64,000 nucleotides of DNA from Anaeramoeba flamelloides (Eukaryota > Metamonada > Anaeramoebidae). The DNA is taken from contig JANTQA010000032.1 in NCBI GenBank assembly GCA_027625915.1, forward strand, positions 10,354,001-10,418,000. Reading direction: 5' to 3'. The position numbers and the translations under genes are program-made. Shown in pieces: positions 1-11,499 of this stretch; positions within the stretch are counted from its first letter, which is position 1, and each line of letters opens with the position of its first letter. The notes under the pieces are model-generated. The model saw only the letters and a program-made list of their open reading frames with translations, was not told the origin of the DNA and made no database searches.

Positions 1-3000
1 AAAACTTAATTCCTTCAATAATTTTAGATTCAATAAAAATTTTAATAATCAGAACAACAAGAACACCATTGCCACCTTGGCAAACAACCGCAACAACAAA
101 AACAAAAACATTTATAATTTTAATAATCTTCTGGTTAACAATTTAAAAAATAATAAAAAAAATGAAAAGATCAATTTTCAAAAAAACAATTTGAATAACA
201 ATTTAAATATTAAAAAAAAAATGAAAAAACAAAAATTTAAAAAAAAAAAAATGAGAAAAAAATTCAAAACTATGGACAATCAAAAAGAAAATGAAACCTT
301 TCCAAAAAAAGACAAACAACATAAAAAGGAATTAAATCTAAAAAAAAACAAGAATAATCATTTAAAATCCAAGCAATACATAAAAACAAAAACCCTATTA
401 TTTTTTGACGATCAATTAACAAGCTTTGAAGTTTGGATAAATTCTGGACTGAATAAAAAAACGGGAATCAATAAACTACCGATTCTGCTTCATACCATTT
501 TAAACTCATTATATTCCCAAAGAACCTTTCTTTTGTTATCTAGATTTTTTGATTTGGGGAGATGGGCAATATCTGAAGCATTGAATGTGGGATTTTTACC
601 ATATTTGAAAAAATTCTTCAAGCCTAATTATAAAATTTCCAAAAACTTATTCCCAAATATTATATTTTGTTGGGCAAAGACTATAGTGTTTTATCAACAG
701 CAATATGATTTAACATCGATTTTAGATTCAAAATCGTATAAATTTTTTTTCAAAATTCTGACTTCGAAAGGTTTTGAAGATGAATTATATTCGTTGTCTG
801 CCTTTGTTTTGGTGCAGATGCAGGATTCTTTCCATAAAATTAAAAACGATTGCCTAAGCTTGGGGCTATTGGATGTGTGCTATTCCAAATTGGACCATTC
901 TTCACCGAATATCCGAAAATGGAATAGCTTTTGCATTGCCAAGCAATGCGAGAACTACCAGCGGGCCAAAAATAGAGCCATTCAGATAGGCATTCATAAA
1001 AAATTATTATCATTTTTAATTGAAGAAAAGAACCCGGAAATTAGATCAACATATGTTTATACCCTGGCTTCAATAATTGGAATTTCGAACCAAAAAGATG
1101 AGGATTTTGTGAAGGAGCGAAAATTGAAAATGGACAAAATAATCATTTTAAACGTTATATCCCATTGCATTAACGACGGGAGTTATTTAGTCAGGAACGA
1201 GTGTTTATTATTTTTAATAAAGGTAATTGTGTATTTTGAAGAAAATATTAAATTAATAATCAGGATTGGAGAAAAAAGTAGACTTAATAACGATTATGAA
1301 GAGCAGAGATTTTGGAAATTATGGGGCTTCCAATATCGAAAAATCATTGAAAAACTTGGAAAAATCGTCCATAATGTTAAAAAAAAAAAAAACCCAATCA
1401 ATTCGAGCCCGCTTTCAATTGAATTGAATAAACATAAAATCATCAAAACTAAAAAAAAATATAATCATAAAAATTTTGCTAATAGATCAAAATTTAAAGA
1501 ATTTGAAAAGAATACTAACCTATTGTTTGCTAATTCCCTCTGGAAAAGTTTATTACAATTCTGTAAGGATCCCTTCCCAAGAATTTATCATATGGCAATT
1601 GAAGTCACACAACTTTTTTTATATTACTGGGATGATTATTCAAAGATCGATAATAATGGAATATTTTCTGATTCCTTTAATAATATTTTTATCAGAAATT
1701 CAAGACAAAATTTTAATAAAAATATCAACCTTGAAGAATTTACAAAATTAAAAAAAAATATCACCAAATTCAAAGACAATGACAACAGCAATGATAACGT
1801 TAACAATAATGATAAAGGTAATGATAACGATAATGATAAAGTCAATGATAATGATGATGATAACAAAAATAATGATAACAATAATGACAACAACAATAAC
1901 AACAAAAACAACAACAACAATTACAACAAGTTTGATGATAAAAAAAATAATGATGATAATGATAATTCAAATAATATTGATAGTAATGAATTAATGCAAA
2001 AAACAAAATTAAATAAAAAAAGAAAAACTAAATTAAAAAAAAATATTATTAAAAAAAAAAAAAAAATGAAAAAATCAAATCTTTTAAAACAAATGGAACA
2101 AAGAAAAAAAACTGAAGAAAGGATATTAAATCAATCAAAGAGGAGCAACAGTTTGATAAAATTGGCCATGAAGCCAGGTGGTATTGGTATGACTTCACCA
2201 CAGCCACATTTTAAAAAATCTTTAATTAGAACCATAAGGAGGGATGGAGATTCTAAATATTTCCGTGATGTCGTGCCTTTAAAGCAAATTTTGGATGTTG
2301 AGAAATCCAATTTGTTTTATTGGTGCACGAATGAAATTTTAAAACCGTTGCTTTATATAATAAATAATAAAGAATTAGTTATATTTAAAGAAAGTAATAT
2401 TTCTTTTAATTTCATTAATAATAATAATTTAAAAGAAATATATTCACCAACACCAAAATTTTCAAATAAAAATTCTTTATTTAATCGGTTAATAAATCAA
2501 AATATTCAAAAGAATTATTCTCAAAAAATTTTCAAAAATAGTAATATGCACCAAAATATTAAAAATCTGAATAAGGTCAAAAGTGATAATTTAAATAATA
2601 ACATGCCGGGAATTAAAAAAACAAAAAATCAAAATACGCATTTCAGTTTACCTAAAAATCATCATTGGAAAAAATACTCCATTTCAAAAATAAAAAACAA
2701 TGCATCACTGATGAAATCTAATATCAATCCCAAAGATTTAGCCTTTGCCCAGAAATACCAATTCTCCTTTGGCTCCCAAAAAATGCAAAAATATCACTTA
2801 CACCATTTTAAACCATTATTCGTTTATTCAAACCAATCATCTGAAATAATTATTTCCAATTTTAGTAAGCAAATATCATCCCAACAGAAAAATAATAAAT
2901 ATTATTCAAAAAAATTGAAAAATAAATTATCTAAAAATAATAATAATCTTTATAAGAAGTCGTCCTTGTCTACATTGCATTTAATAAACCAAGAATATAA

Positions 3001-3961
3001 TTTTTTAATTTTGTCAAGCTATGATAATGGGATCATTAAAGTTTGGAAAAATGTATTATCTACAAATCAAAAAATCTTCCTATCAAATCCGCCCCAATTT
3101 TCTTTAAATAAAAATTCAAATATCATTTCACAATCAACCAAGTATATTGAAAACCTCGAAACAAGAAATTCCAATCTTAATTATAAACTGCAAATCATTG
3201 ATTCTTGGAATGGACTTCTTACGAACATAGATGGTAATGATAATTACAGCAGTGATAATAATATTGATGATGGTGATGATAACGGTGGAATCATCACAGA
3301 TTGGTTACAGCCACAATCCAAATTAGGAGTAGCAGGAAATAATGGGATAATTAATATTTGGGATATAAATTACCAAAAAATCACAAACCAATTCCTTATC
3401 AATACCAAGAAAAATAAACATGAAATTATTAATTCTTTGAAATTTATTAACAATAACACAATAATCGCCGGAACAAAAAATGGTTCAATTTTGCAATATG
3501 ATTTAAGACAAAATAATAATAATAATCCAACGTTCCATCTATCAACCAAAGATAATTCCTTAACAAACATATGCTTTAGCCACACCCAAGTAAATGAAAT
3601 TGTGACAGCAACAAAAAATAGATTAATCCAATTTTGGGACATTAGATTACAAAAAAATTATTTTAATTCCTTTCATTCTCAAGGAAAAGGCTTGCTAAAT
3701 TGCTTCCAAAGCCACGAATCTTTACCAATATTTGCCTCAGTGACAGATTTGAATGAAATTTCTATCTTTGATAAAAATAACAATCCAATACCCAATCTAA
3801 ACAAGAAAAAATTTAGTCCATCAAAATTCGGTAAAATTAAACAAATACAATTCCATCCTTATCAAACTTTATTAACAGTTTCTTCAGATTCCAATTTTTC
3901 AATTCTCGGATTACAAAATAAAAATAAATTTAAAAGTAATAAATTCATCAATTTGTTTTAG
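1..3961 (+). CDS. RPTOR: RAPTOR, regulatory-associated protein of TOR (5' partial, C-terminal about 1,300 residues)
   Basis: Scaffold of TOR complex 1 that presents substrates to the TOR kinase. The frame is open to the left edge of the window (no ATG or stop before position 77), so the gene begins outside; the N-terminal caspase-like RNC domain is not in view. Seen in order, numbering from position 77: an Asn/Lys-rich stretch (about 1-105); a HEAT-type helical region opening with FFDDQLTSFEVW and LPILLHTIL, followed by LLSRFFDLGRWAI, which tracks metazoan RAPTOR almost residue by residue (about 107-430); a Lys/Asn/Asp-rich linker encoded by AATGATAA-type repeats (about 560-700); and a C-terminal WD40 propeller (about 960-1290; NGIIKVWKN, NGIINIWDI, NGSILQYDLR, IQFWDIR). 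Single open frame with no intron visible, ending in TAG at 3959. The match of HEAT spacing plus WD40 makes other WD40 proteins unlikely. The low-complexity tracts are lineage-specific insertions. Confidence 0.93.
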   Translation, partial: KLNSFNNFRFNKNFNNQNNKNTIATLANNRNNKNKNIYNFNNLLVNNLKNNKKNEKINFQKNNLNNNLNIKKKMKKQKFKKKKMRKKFKTMDNQKENETFPKKDKQHKKELNLKKNKNNHLKSKQYIKTKTLLFFDDQLTSFEVWINSGLNKKTGINKLPILLHTILNSLYSQRTFLLLSRFFDLGRWAISEALNVGFLPYLKKFFKPNYKISKNLFPNIIFCWAKTIVFYQQQYDLTSILDSKSYKFFFKILTSKGFEDELYSLSAFVLVQMQDSFHKIKNDCLSLGLLDVCYSKLDHSSPNIRKWNSFCIAKQCENYQRAKNRAIQIGIHKKLLSFLIEEKNPEIRSTYVYTLASIIGISNQKDEDFVKERKLKMDKIIILNVISHCINDGSYLVRNECLLFLIKVIVYFEENIKLIIRIGEKSRLNNDYEEQRFWKLWGFQYRKIIEKLGKIVHNVKKKKNPINSSPLSIELNKHKIIKTKKKYNHKNFANRSKFKEFEKNTNLLFANSLWKSLLQFCKDPFPRIYHMAIEVTQLFLYYWDDYSKIDNNGIFSDSFNNIFIRNSRQNFNKNINLEEFTKLKKNITKFKDNDNSNDNVNNNDKGNDNDNDKVNDNDDDNKNNDNNNDNNNNNKNNNNNYNKFDDKKNNDDNDNSNNIDSNELMQKTKLNKKRKTKLKKNIIKKKKKMKKSNLLKQMEQRKKTEERILNQSKRSNSLIKLAMKPGGIGMTSPQPHFKKSLIRTIRRDGDSKYFRDVVPLKQILDVEKSNLFYWCTNEILKPLLYIINNKELVIFKESNISFNFINNNNLKEIYSPTPKFSNKNSLFNRLINQNIQKNYSQKIFKNSNMHQNIKNLNKVKSDNLNNNMPGIKKTKNQNTHFSLPKNHHWKKYSISKIKNNASLMKSNINPKDLAFAQKYQFSFGSQKMQKYHLHHFKPLFVYSNQSSEIIISNFSKQISSQQKNNKYYSKKLKNKLSKNNNNLYKKSSLSTLHLINQEYNFLILSSYDNGIIKVWKNVLSTNQKIFLSNPPQFSLNKNSNIISQSTKYIENLETRNSNLNYKLQIIDSWNGLLTNIDGNDNYSSDNNIDDGDDNGGIITDWLQPQSKLGVAGNNGIINIWDINYQKITNQFLINTKKNKHEIINSLKFINNNTIIAGTKNGSILQYDLRQNNNNNPTFHLSTKDNSLTNICFSHTQVNEIVTATKNRLIQFWDIRLQKNYFNSFHSQGKGLLNCFQSHESLPIFASVTDLNEISIFDKNNNPIPNLNKKKFSPSKFGKIKQIQFHPYQTLLTVSSDSNFSILGLQNKNKFKSNKFINLF

Positions 3962-5660
3962 GTTAAATTGATTGTATATATAGTTTCTTAAGTTTAAACT
4001 CTCTTTTTTTTATTTTTTGTTTTATTTATTTATTTTATAAATAATAATATCAATAATATAAAAATCAATTATATTTATTTGAACACATATTATTTTATTT
4101 TTGTTTAAATTTATTTCGAATTTATAAAGATATTAAATATATCTTTTTTGTTATCTTTATGTAATAATAAAATACTCTTTTTTTCGATATCTAATTCTTT
4201 TTTGATTATTGACAAACCAAAAAATTTAAAATATTTTGGTATTAAAAACTTTTTGCTCTATTAATATTGTTTTTTTTTTTTTTTTTTGGGGGGTGGGGTG
4301 TTCCAATCACAATATAATCTGAAATTCCACTTTGAGGTCCTATTAAAAAAAAGTTTTTTTTTTATAACATCTATGTAACTGTCTTTATTATTTTGATTTG
4401 GAAACAACTAGTTTTTATAAATACGAGTTTGATCTGGAAGAACGAGAAAAATGAACTTGTTCGAAGTGATATAAGATGATATTGAGAAGTTCAAGAAAGA
4501 CGATGAATATCCTCATATCACGATAACAATCTCATATTTTAAGTTTGGAAGGGGATCCAAAAAGAGGAATTATAACTGGTTATTTTTGAAAAAATGAAAC
4601 AATATCAGATTTAATTTTTTTTTTTTAAACTCGGGATCTATCGCAACAAGACCATAAGTCTAAAAAAAAACGAAGAAATTCAAAAAAGGAAAAACCAATT
4701 TATTATTTTTCAAAGGAAATTTGAAAGACTTGTTTTTCAAAAGATCTTTTTCTCTCAATGGAGTTATTGGAAATATTAAATTTAAATTTTACATTTTCTT
4801 GATTGGATACAAAACTTAGTTTAAAATCCCACAGAAACAAACTAGATTGTCGAAAATTTCAATGAGTCTGTATCTCCTCTTTTATTTCATGCCTGTTTAG
4901 AAACATCAGAAGTTGATCAAAGATAAAACCCCATATGTATCTATTATATGTTCTTAACAGTGCATGATTTTGGGCATTCATCTTAAAATTATACAATTTA
5001 ACTTGGTAAAGTAAAATAAAATATTTTTTTTTTAATTTGTTTTTTAGGGTTCGTAAATGTGTTTTTTTTTCAGTGAAATTCTTCTTATTAAATGACCTCT
5101 TCTCTCTTTTTTTGAAGAAACAAAGAGACTGAAGGTTTTTTATGATTTTTTAAAGGATATTGATTTCTTTCGAACCAAAACCTAAAATACTATTTCTTTT
5201 TTGGCATCATTTGTAAACCAAGAAATTGAATTTATTCTTTTTTCCAACCTTTTAAGGAAAATTTATTACCTTTACACTTTGATGTATTTTGCCAAATAAT
5301 TGGGCCCCTTTAACCAAATTAAGTTTTCAATGTTATACATCCATGAACTCTACTTTCTTTTGGGATTTATGAACTTAAAAACATCACAAAAAAATTGATA
5401 AAAATCTTCTAAAATAACGTTTAATAACATTTTTAGATTCTAATTTATAAGTGAAATATTCTTATTTTACCCAAATTGAATTCAAAATTTAAATATTAGA
5501 AAAATTTCAAACTTTAACTAATAACATAAGTGTATCCTAATATATTTACACAGTTACTACAAGCTATCCTAAACTTTTAAATGTGTTAATATCTTTCTTA
5601 ACTGTAGATTTCAAGAATTGTATACTGTTAAAATCTTTACAAATAAAAAGTTTGAGTTAA

Positions 5661-5898
5661 TATAAGTCAAATTTCAAAATTAGGGGCAAAATTTAATATT
5701 ATTATTTTTTTGCTTGTTTCATTTTTCTTTCAAAAAATTAAATAATTACACTATATTTAAATTTATTAATCTATACTGGTCATTATCTCTAAATGCTTTA
5801 GTAAAATACATTATTATCCAAAAAAAAAAAAAAAACAAACAATTTACAAATTTTTTTATCATGGAAAATCAGCCTCTTATTTTTACAATTTTACTTAT
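5661..5898 (-). mobile_element. Short MITE-like repeat (family O), copy 2
   Basis: This stretch matches, in reverse orientation, the segment at 23032-23257 over its whole length of about 230 bp. Both copies have related ends: CAAATTTCAAAATTAGGGG on one side and CCCCTATTTTTGAAATTAAG on the other. No coding capacity. Non-autonomous DNA element by structure; superfamily not assignable. Confidence 0.5.
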
Positions 5899-7282
5899 AT
5901 ATATAACATTTTTATCATAAAAATTCCTTTTATATGATGAATATAATTTTTTTTTTAAAAAAATAATCTTATAACAGATGCTTAACATATTAAAAAGTTT
6001 ATTGCATATGTTATAATCACATTTATTTAATAAAAGTTGTTATTAGAAAGTTTATTTCATTTTAAACCTTTAAAACACCTTTAAAATATATTTACAATTT
6101 ATTATAAATTTTTTTTTTTTATTAAGGGATGGTTTATGTAATTAATTTTTTTATCTTAAATATACCAAAATATATTATAAAAAAAAATAAATTTTTTTAT
6201 TATAATTTTGAGTAAATTAGGTAAAAAAAAAGATATTATTTATCAATCGAGAACAAATAAATCAAAATTATCCAAAATTAATTTTTAAAACAAAAAATCC
6301 AGATTGTTTTTCATTTTTAGATCTGTTCAAAATAAAAAAGAATTTTCACTTTATTTTCTTTTTGGTTTTAACGAAAATAGATTTTTTAAAACTTGAAAAT
6401 AGATAAAATTTCAAAGTAACAATACAAATTTTGTGATTTTTTTAAATATTTCAGAAATAAATACGTTTTAAAAAATAATTAAGGAAGAATATAAAAATTA
6501 AACAAAAGAGTATTTTATTTATTTTAATTCATACAAAGATAATTTAAAATCATTCTGATTAGGTGACTGACAGTAAAATAATAAAATAAAAATAAAAAAA
6601 ATTTCAAATTGAAATAATAGTGTTTTTTATCCCTTTTAAGATATTAAAAAAAAAAAAAATATGATTGAAGAACATTTAAATAACATTTGTATTTGGATAA
6701 TTATAAGACGTAGAATTTGGGAGTACTCATTCCCGTACCTATTATAAGTTAAATTACTATTGAGTAGAAAACTTTTTACCTTTTCTTCATTATTTTGAGA
6801 TAAATGATTTGTAATTATATTTAATCTCTAATATTCCCTTTTCTCTTGAGTATTCAAATTCTATCATTTTTTGAGTTTTTTAAGATCAATATTTAACAAA
6901 TATGTTCGTTCTTTTTAGGGATTTTTTTATTGGAGATTTTCAAAATTCAATAATTACTATCATAATCCTTACTTTTTCATTTAATTGATATATTAAGTTT
7001 TTGTATTTATTATCTATATCCATCATTTTATTCTATATTTTTGGTTATAATACAACAATTTTATAAAAGATTTTTTTTATAAACCAGTGCTGAAAAATTT
7101 TCTATTTAGAATCAATTTATTTTTGAATAAAAAACAACCAAATAAATTATTTTTTTCCAAGTAAGGTTTTTTTAAATGATAATTTTACCCTAAAAATATC
7201 TTTAAGAAGATTATACTTCGAATTTCAAAAAAATGGAAATCAATTCTTTTTGATTAAATAATTTTAAAAAGATTTTGGATGT

Positions 7283-7980
7283 TATTATATATTTTTAATT
7301 TTCAACAATTAAGTTTATTTCATAAAAATTTGGTTTCCAAAATCGAGTAATTAATAAAAAAAAATTCAAACTGTTGAGTTATTTTGTATATTTAGAAACA
7401 AGAATATTATAATTAACCTATCAAAAAAAAAAACTTATTTACTATTTTAGTAAAAATATGGTATGTTGTAAAAAATAGAATTTTTACATTTTTCTAGATA
7501 AAATAAAGACTTATATACATTTATCTAAAATTTGGTAATATTAAACTAAGCAGCGATTTTTATTTGATAATTAAAAGTAATTTTCGATATAAAATCGTTT
7601 GGTAAATACTGATACATTGTTTTAAAAATGATTTTTTTTTTAAAAAATTGAAAGATTGGTATTTACAAAAAGATTTTTTGATTACAATTATTATTAGTCT
7701 ATTAAAGCAATCAGATATTATATTTACTAGAACTGAATGTAGGGTAAATGCCCGGAACTCTTTATTTATCTCTAAAATTCTAAAAAATACATTTTTTACA
7801 ACATACCATATTTATACTAAAATAGTAAACAAGTTTTTTTTTGACAGGTTAATTATAATATTCTTATTTCTAAATATACAAAATAACAACAGAGTTTGAA
7901 TTTTTTTTATTAATTACTCGATTTTGGAAACCAAATTTTTATGAAATAAACTTAATTGTTGAAAATTAAAAATATATACT
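7283..7980. repeat. Foldback element with about 230-bp inverted arms (family P)
   Basis: The left arm (about 7283-7515) is the near reverse complement of the right arm (about 7757-7980), separated by about 240 bp. The outer ends read TATTTTTAATTTTCAAC on the left and its complement on the right; the arms share the block AAATTTGGTTTCCAAAATCG and its complement. No protein-like frame inside. The structure is that of a foldback MITE; as RNA it could form a long hairpin. Only one copy is in the window. Confidence 0.6.
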
Positions 7981-8309
7981 AAATAATCTCAAAATTAAAA
8001 AACTTAAACATCAATTGTTGTTAAAATCCCAGAAACGAAATGAATTATCTGACAAATTTTCAGTTTTATGAGAAACTAAGTTTTAAAACAATTCATTGAT
8101 AAACAGCCTATCAAAAGAAATATTACTTTTAAACATTGATCAACTTAAAACGAAAATAATATTTTACAGAATTAATACAATAACAATCTTTTTTCTCATT
8201 TCAAAGATAGTAATCCTTAGGTATTCTTTTGTCTTTGATGAAAAAAAACTAAATTGAAATCACTATCCCTTTTAACAATTTGAAATATAATATTGAAAAT
8301 CATACCTAA

Positions 8310-8764
8310 CATGAAAATAATCCCTTACAATATTTTTAATTGTGAATAGTAGTAAAATTGTTGTTTAATTGTAAATATTTTAATTCAAAAACTTTTTATA
8401 AATAACCTAATTTTTTATGAACCAAGTAATAAACCTACGTAAAGTTTATTAAAGTAGGGTACCTATATCGGTACCCAGTTATTGTTTGATAACCTAACTA
8501 GATCTACCTTTTTTAAAAAAACGACAGATTTTTAATAGAGGTTTGCTAGAGTTTGGATAATGATAAATTAGATTCTTGGTTTTTTGATTGATTGAATGGT
8601 ATTTTTGAACAAGTATAATATAATCAATCATCATTCTAATAAGTGGTCCAGTGATAATTTGTAAGTTTTTATTTATAATAAAAGGATTTGATTTTAAATG
8701 AATGAAATTGCAACAATTCTACTAATATTCACAATAATAAATCTTGTTGGAGATTATGCTCATG
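8310..8764 (+). mobile_element. MITE-like element with about 55-bp terminal inverted repeats (family U), copy 1
   Basis: Terminal arms around 8310-8365 and 8705-8764 are imperfect reverse complements (shared core ATTGTGAATA with its complement TATTCACAAT). The whole element aligns in reverse orientation with 12383-12846, including the interior GTTATTGTTTGATAACC and the block around ATTGATTGAATG. Two copies in opposite orientation with conserved ends support a real transposable unit rather than chance AT-rich similarity. It carries no transposase. Confidence 0.65.
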
Positions 8765-9090
8765 TCTGTTATTTTTTACACTACTATATAAATAAACTCC
8801 TAAACAGATATTATTTCAAAGACTTTTCACTTACACTTGTTTGAAAATTGTATTTGTGTGCCAATATTTATGGAAAGAAGACAAGTAGCAATTTATTATC
8901 AAATTCAAAAAAAAAGATTATTTTTTTACTTTTTGATTCTTTTGTTATTTTAATTTTTCCCATCAAACAATCTCTCCTGAAAGAGTTTCTCAAATACTAA
9001 GAAATTCTATTCAATTCCATCATCTTACAAAGCGATTAGTGAAAAAATACAAACCAAAACATAACAAAATAATTGCTCAGCAAACAGACG

Positions 9091-10182
9091 ATGACGAACA
9101 AGATTAATTCAAATGTCTTATATGTTGGGAATTTGCCACCAGGCGTTACAAAAAAAGAATTGGCTTCCCTCTTTTCACAAGCAGGGAAGGTTAAAAGAAT
9201 CTTTTTAAAAACAGATCCCAAGACTGGCAAGCCAAAAGGCTTTGGCTTTTGTGAGTTAGACTCACCATCTTCTGCCACATTGGCTTATCAACAGTTGAAT
9301 AATTACACGTTAAAAGGAAGGAAAATCAAATTGGATTTTGCCGAAAGAAATTCAATCAACTCCCAGCAACAGCAACAGCAACAACAAAAGCAACAACAAC
9401 AACCAATTAATTTCCAACAACAACAAAATCATCAAATGAAGGGAATACAACCAAACATTTTACAGACGCCAAATACCCTTTCGCAAAACCCTCTCATGCC
9501 GCCACCGTTTCAAGGCCCAAACCAAATCCCCCTTCAAATCCCACGCCCTAACAATCCAAATTTCTTTTTAGGATCCAACCAACAAAGGACAGGATTCCCA
9601 CCAATGCCCGGATTTGGTATGCCGATCTTTGGGAGATCTGTCAACCCCAATTTAGGTATTTTCCCATTGCCACAAACAACACACCTACCAAATATACCAC
9701 CGCCAATGGTTGTTGGGGGCATTGTCAACCAACCACCTAACCCAATGGGAACATCCTTCCAAATTTTAAAATCATCTCATGTCGATGAACGAAAGAATGA
9801 ACAACAAAAAACACAAATAAACACAAACCAAAAAGAGAGTGATAATCAAGCTAAGCAAGGAGAACCAGAAAATCTAGATATTGAATCGATCGTGTCTCGT
9901 CTATCTTCAATGTCCATACAACACGTTTATCAAGCAATTAAAGAACTCAAAGAAAGCGACCAAGATGAAATATATAATTTGCTAATAAAATACCCAAAAC
10001 TTGCACAGGCAGTTTTACAAATTCAAATCATTTTTGGAATGGTTCGTGGTATTAATTTGGAAGACTTGACAATGCAAAAGCAAAAGAATCTCAATAAAAA
10101 AAAAAATATCAATTATTTGAATGATCTTTTAAATCACATATTCCCTTTAGAGATCAACATTAATGAAAACGGCAATAATTAG
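9091..10182 (+). CDS. CSTF2: CstF-64/Rna15-like RRM protein of mRNA 3'-end processing
   Basis: The RNA-binding subunit of cleavage stimulation factor recognises U/GU-rich sequence downstream of the poly(A) site and works in the nucleus. Start chosen at ATG 9091 (363 aa), the first Met before the RRM; the frame is open a little upstream but only from TTG. The N-terminal RRM has RNP2 LYVGNL (10-15) and RNP1 KGFGFCEL (49-56), with TGKPKGFGFCE as in CstF-64. Then come a poly-Gln stretch and a Pro/Gln/Asn/Met-rich linker (about 92-250). A helical segment (about 260-320, IVSRLSSMSIQHVYQAIK and LLIKYPKLAQAVLQIQII) resembles the CstF-64 hinge that binds CstF-77/symplekin. The usual C-terminal three-helix domain is not recognisable; the protein ends about 45 residues after the hinge. 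AATAAA-like signals follow the stop near 10276. If the hinge call is wrong it is a generic RRM protein. Confidence 0.85.
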   Translation: MTNKINSNVLYVGNLPPGVTKKELASLFSQAGKVKRIFLKTDPKTGKPKGFGFCELDSPSSATLAYQQLNNYTLKGRKIKLDFAERNSINSQQQQQQQQKQQQQPINFQQQQNHQMKGIQPNILQTPNTLSQNPLMPPPFQGPNQIPLQIPRPNNPNFFLGSNQQRTGFPPMPGFGMPIFGRSVNPNLGIFPLPQTTHLPNIPPPMVVGGIVNQPPNPMGTSFQILKSSHVDERKNEQQKTQINTNQKESDNQAKQGEPENLDIESIVSRLSSMSIQHVYQAIKELKESDQDEIYNLLIKYPKLAQAVLQIQIIFGMVRGINLEDLTMQKQKNLNKKKNINYLNDLLNHIFPLEININENGNN

Positions 10183-10904
10183 TCCACACAATTGGCTTTT
10201 AAGTTTGTTAAATTATCAAAATTAAATTGAAATTATCTTTAAAAATTTTAACAACGCCTTTAATTGTTTTTTATTTAAAAATAAATTATTTATTTTTCTT
10301 TTGACTTGCTTTTCCATTCTTTTTATTTCTCTTAATCTTTTCCACTTTCAATTTTTTCATGATCGAATAATTTTTCTTTTTTTTTTTTTTTTGTGTGTGT
10401 GTAAATTAATCAAATAAAGTAATTAGATCAACAAATACCACAAGATTTAATGTATTTCCAAATTGAAAAAAGAAATATAACCGTATCAATGAAAAAAATC
10501 AAGAAATAATTACGTGGAAAATAACAAAAAAATAGAATTAAAATAGAGCTTAAATTTTCTCAAAAATTATATATAGAAATGTTATATCTAATGTTTGGTG
10601 TACGATGCTTTAATTGGTGATTATTCAAGAATCTAAAATTAGAGTATTTGATAAAATAGTAGATTTATCATAATAAAGCCCTTTGTTTAAAAATAATTGA
10701 TTACCAAGGAAATTACCCGATAGAATTGATCTTTAAAATAAAAGATACACAATTTTTAAAGTCATAATTTTAGAAATTTTTATATCTTTATTTTTAATTT
10801 TTCCAAACCACCATTAGATTTTTTTTAATTTCTTAAATCAAAACAAAAGAAAATTTCTTAATTTTATTTTTTATTTCTCAAATCAAAAAAAGTACCTTTA
10901 TATT

Positions 10905-11460
10905 TTCTTGAGTTTTTTCTTAATGTAGAAAATGGGTAGATTTTAGTTAGGTTTTTCTGATCTATTTATTTGGAAAATCACTTGATTTTCGTTAGGTTTT
11001 TTTACTTTTCAAAATAAACCGAAAATTTATTAAAATTTTCTGTTTATTTCAAAAAGTAAAAAAAAAAACCTAACACTTCAGAAATAAAATAGAAAACCTC
11101 AAAAAACCTAGAACACTTCACAAATAAATAGAAAACTCAAAAAACCTAGAACACTTCACAAATAAAATAGAAAACCACTTGAAAACCACTGTTATATTTG
11201 TTTTTACTTTTTGTAAGAAAAAATAAAATTAATTAAAATTTTCTTTTCATTTCGAAAATTAAAAAAAAATCTAGGTACTTGATGGTACTCTATGACACTT
11301 AATAGCAGCTTTTCCAAAATTAAAAAGAATTGATTAAAAAATATATATGATTTTACTCTATTCTTTTGAATTCTGGAAAACCTAAAGGATTTAAGGGAAA
11401 TTTATTGTACTCTATGGCACCTGACAGGAGTTGACAGCATTCCAAAAAAAACTATTTAAA
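10905..11460. repeat. Composite hairpin-repeat cluster 1
   Basis: A mosaic of modules found again in four other clusters. Module B: a palindrome around 10989-11060 and a weaker one near 11205-11262 (AAATAAACCGAAAATTT paired with AAATTTTCTGTTTATTT). Module D: three tandem units of about 38 bp from 11069, each containing CCTAGAACACTTCACAAAT or a variant. Module C: short GC-richer decamer arrays near 11275-11310 and 11403-11440 (ACTCTATGACACTT-type). Module A: a 70-bp hairpin at 11311-11381 (TTTTCCAAAATT ... AATTCTGGAAAA). Confidence 0.6.
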
Positions 11461-11499
11461 AATTGTCTAAATAAATAAAATCATATCAAAACAAATTTC

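Larger units (their letters stand above)
3962..9090. other. Intergenic spacer, 5.1 kb, no gene seen
   Basis: Extremely AT-rich, stop-dense in all frames, with long A and T runs and one G-rich interruption (about 4287-4300). It holds three recognisable repeats: a short element at 5661-5898, a large foldback at 7283-7980 and an inverted-repeat element at 8310-8764. Short open frames here (for example 5714-5920 and 7648-7899) lie inside those repeats and have no protein-like composition. The right end must contain the promoter and 5' UTR of the downstream RRM gene. Confidence 0.6.

Noticed and set aside
11069-11180. Tandem 38-bp repeats resembling a CRISPR array
   Set aside because: There are no unique spacers between units, the unit is part of a dispersed eukaryotic repeat mosaic, and the genome is eukaryotic.
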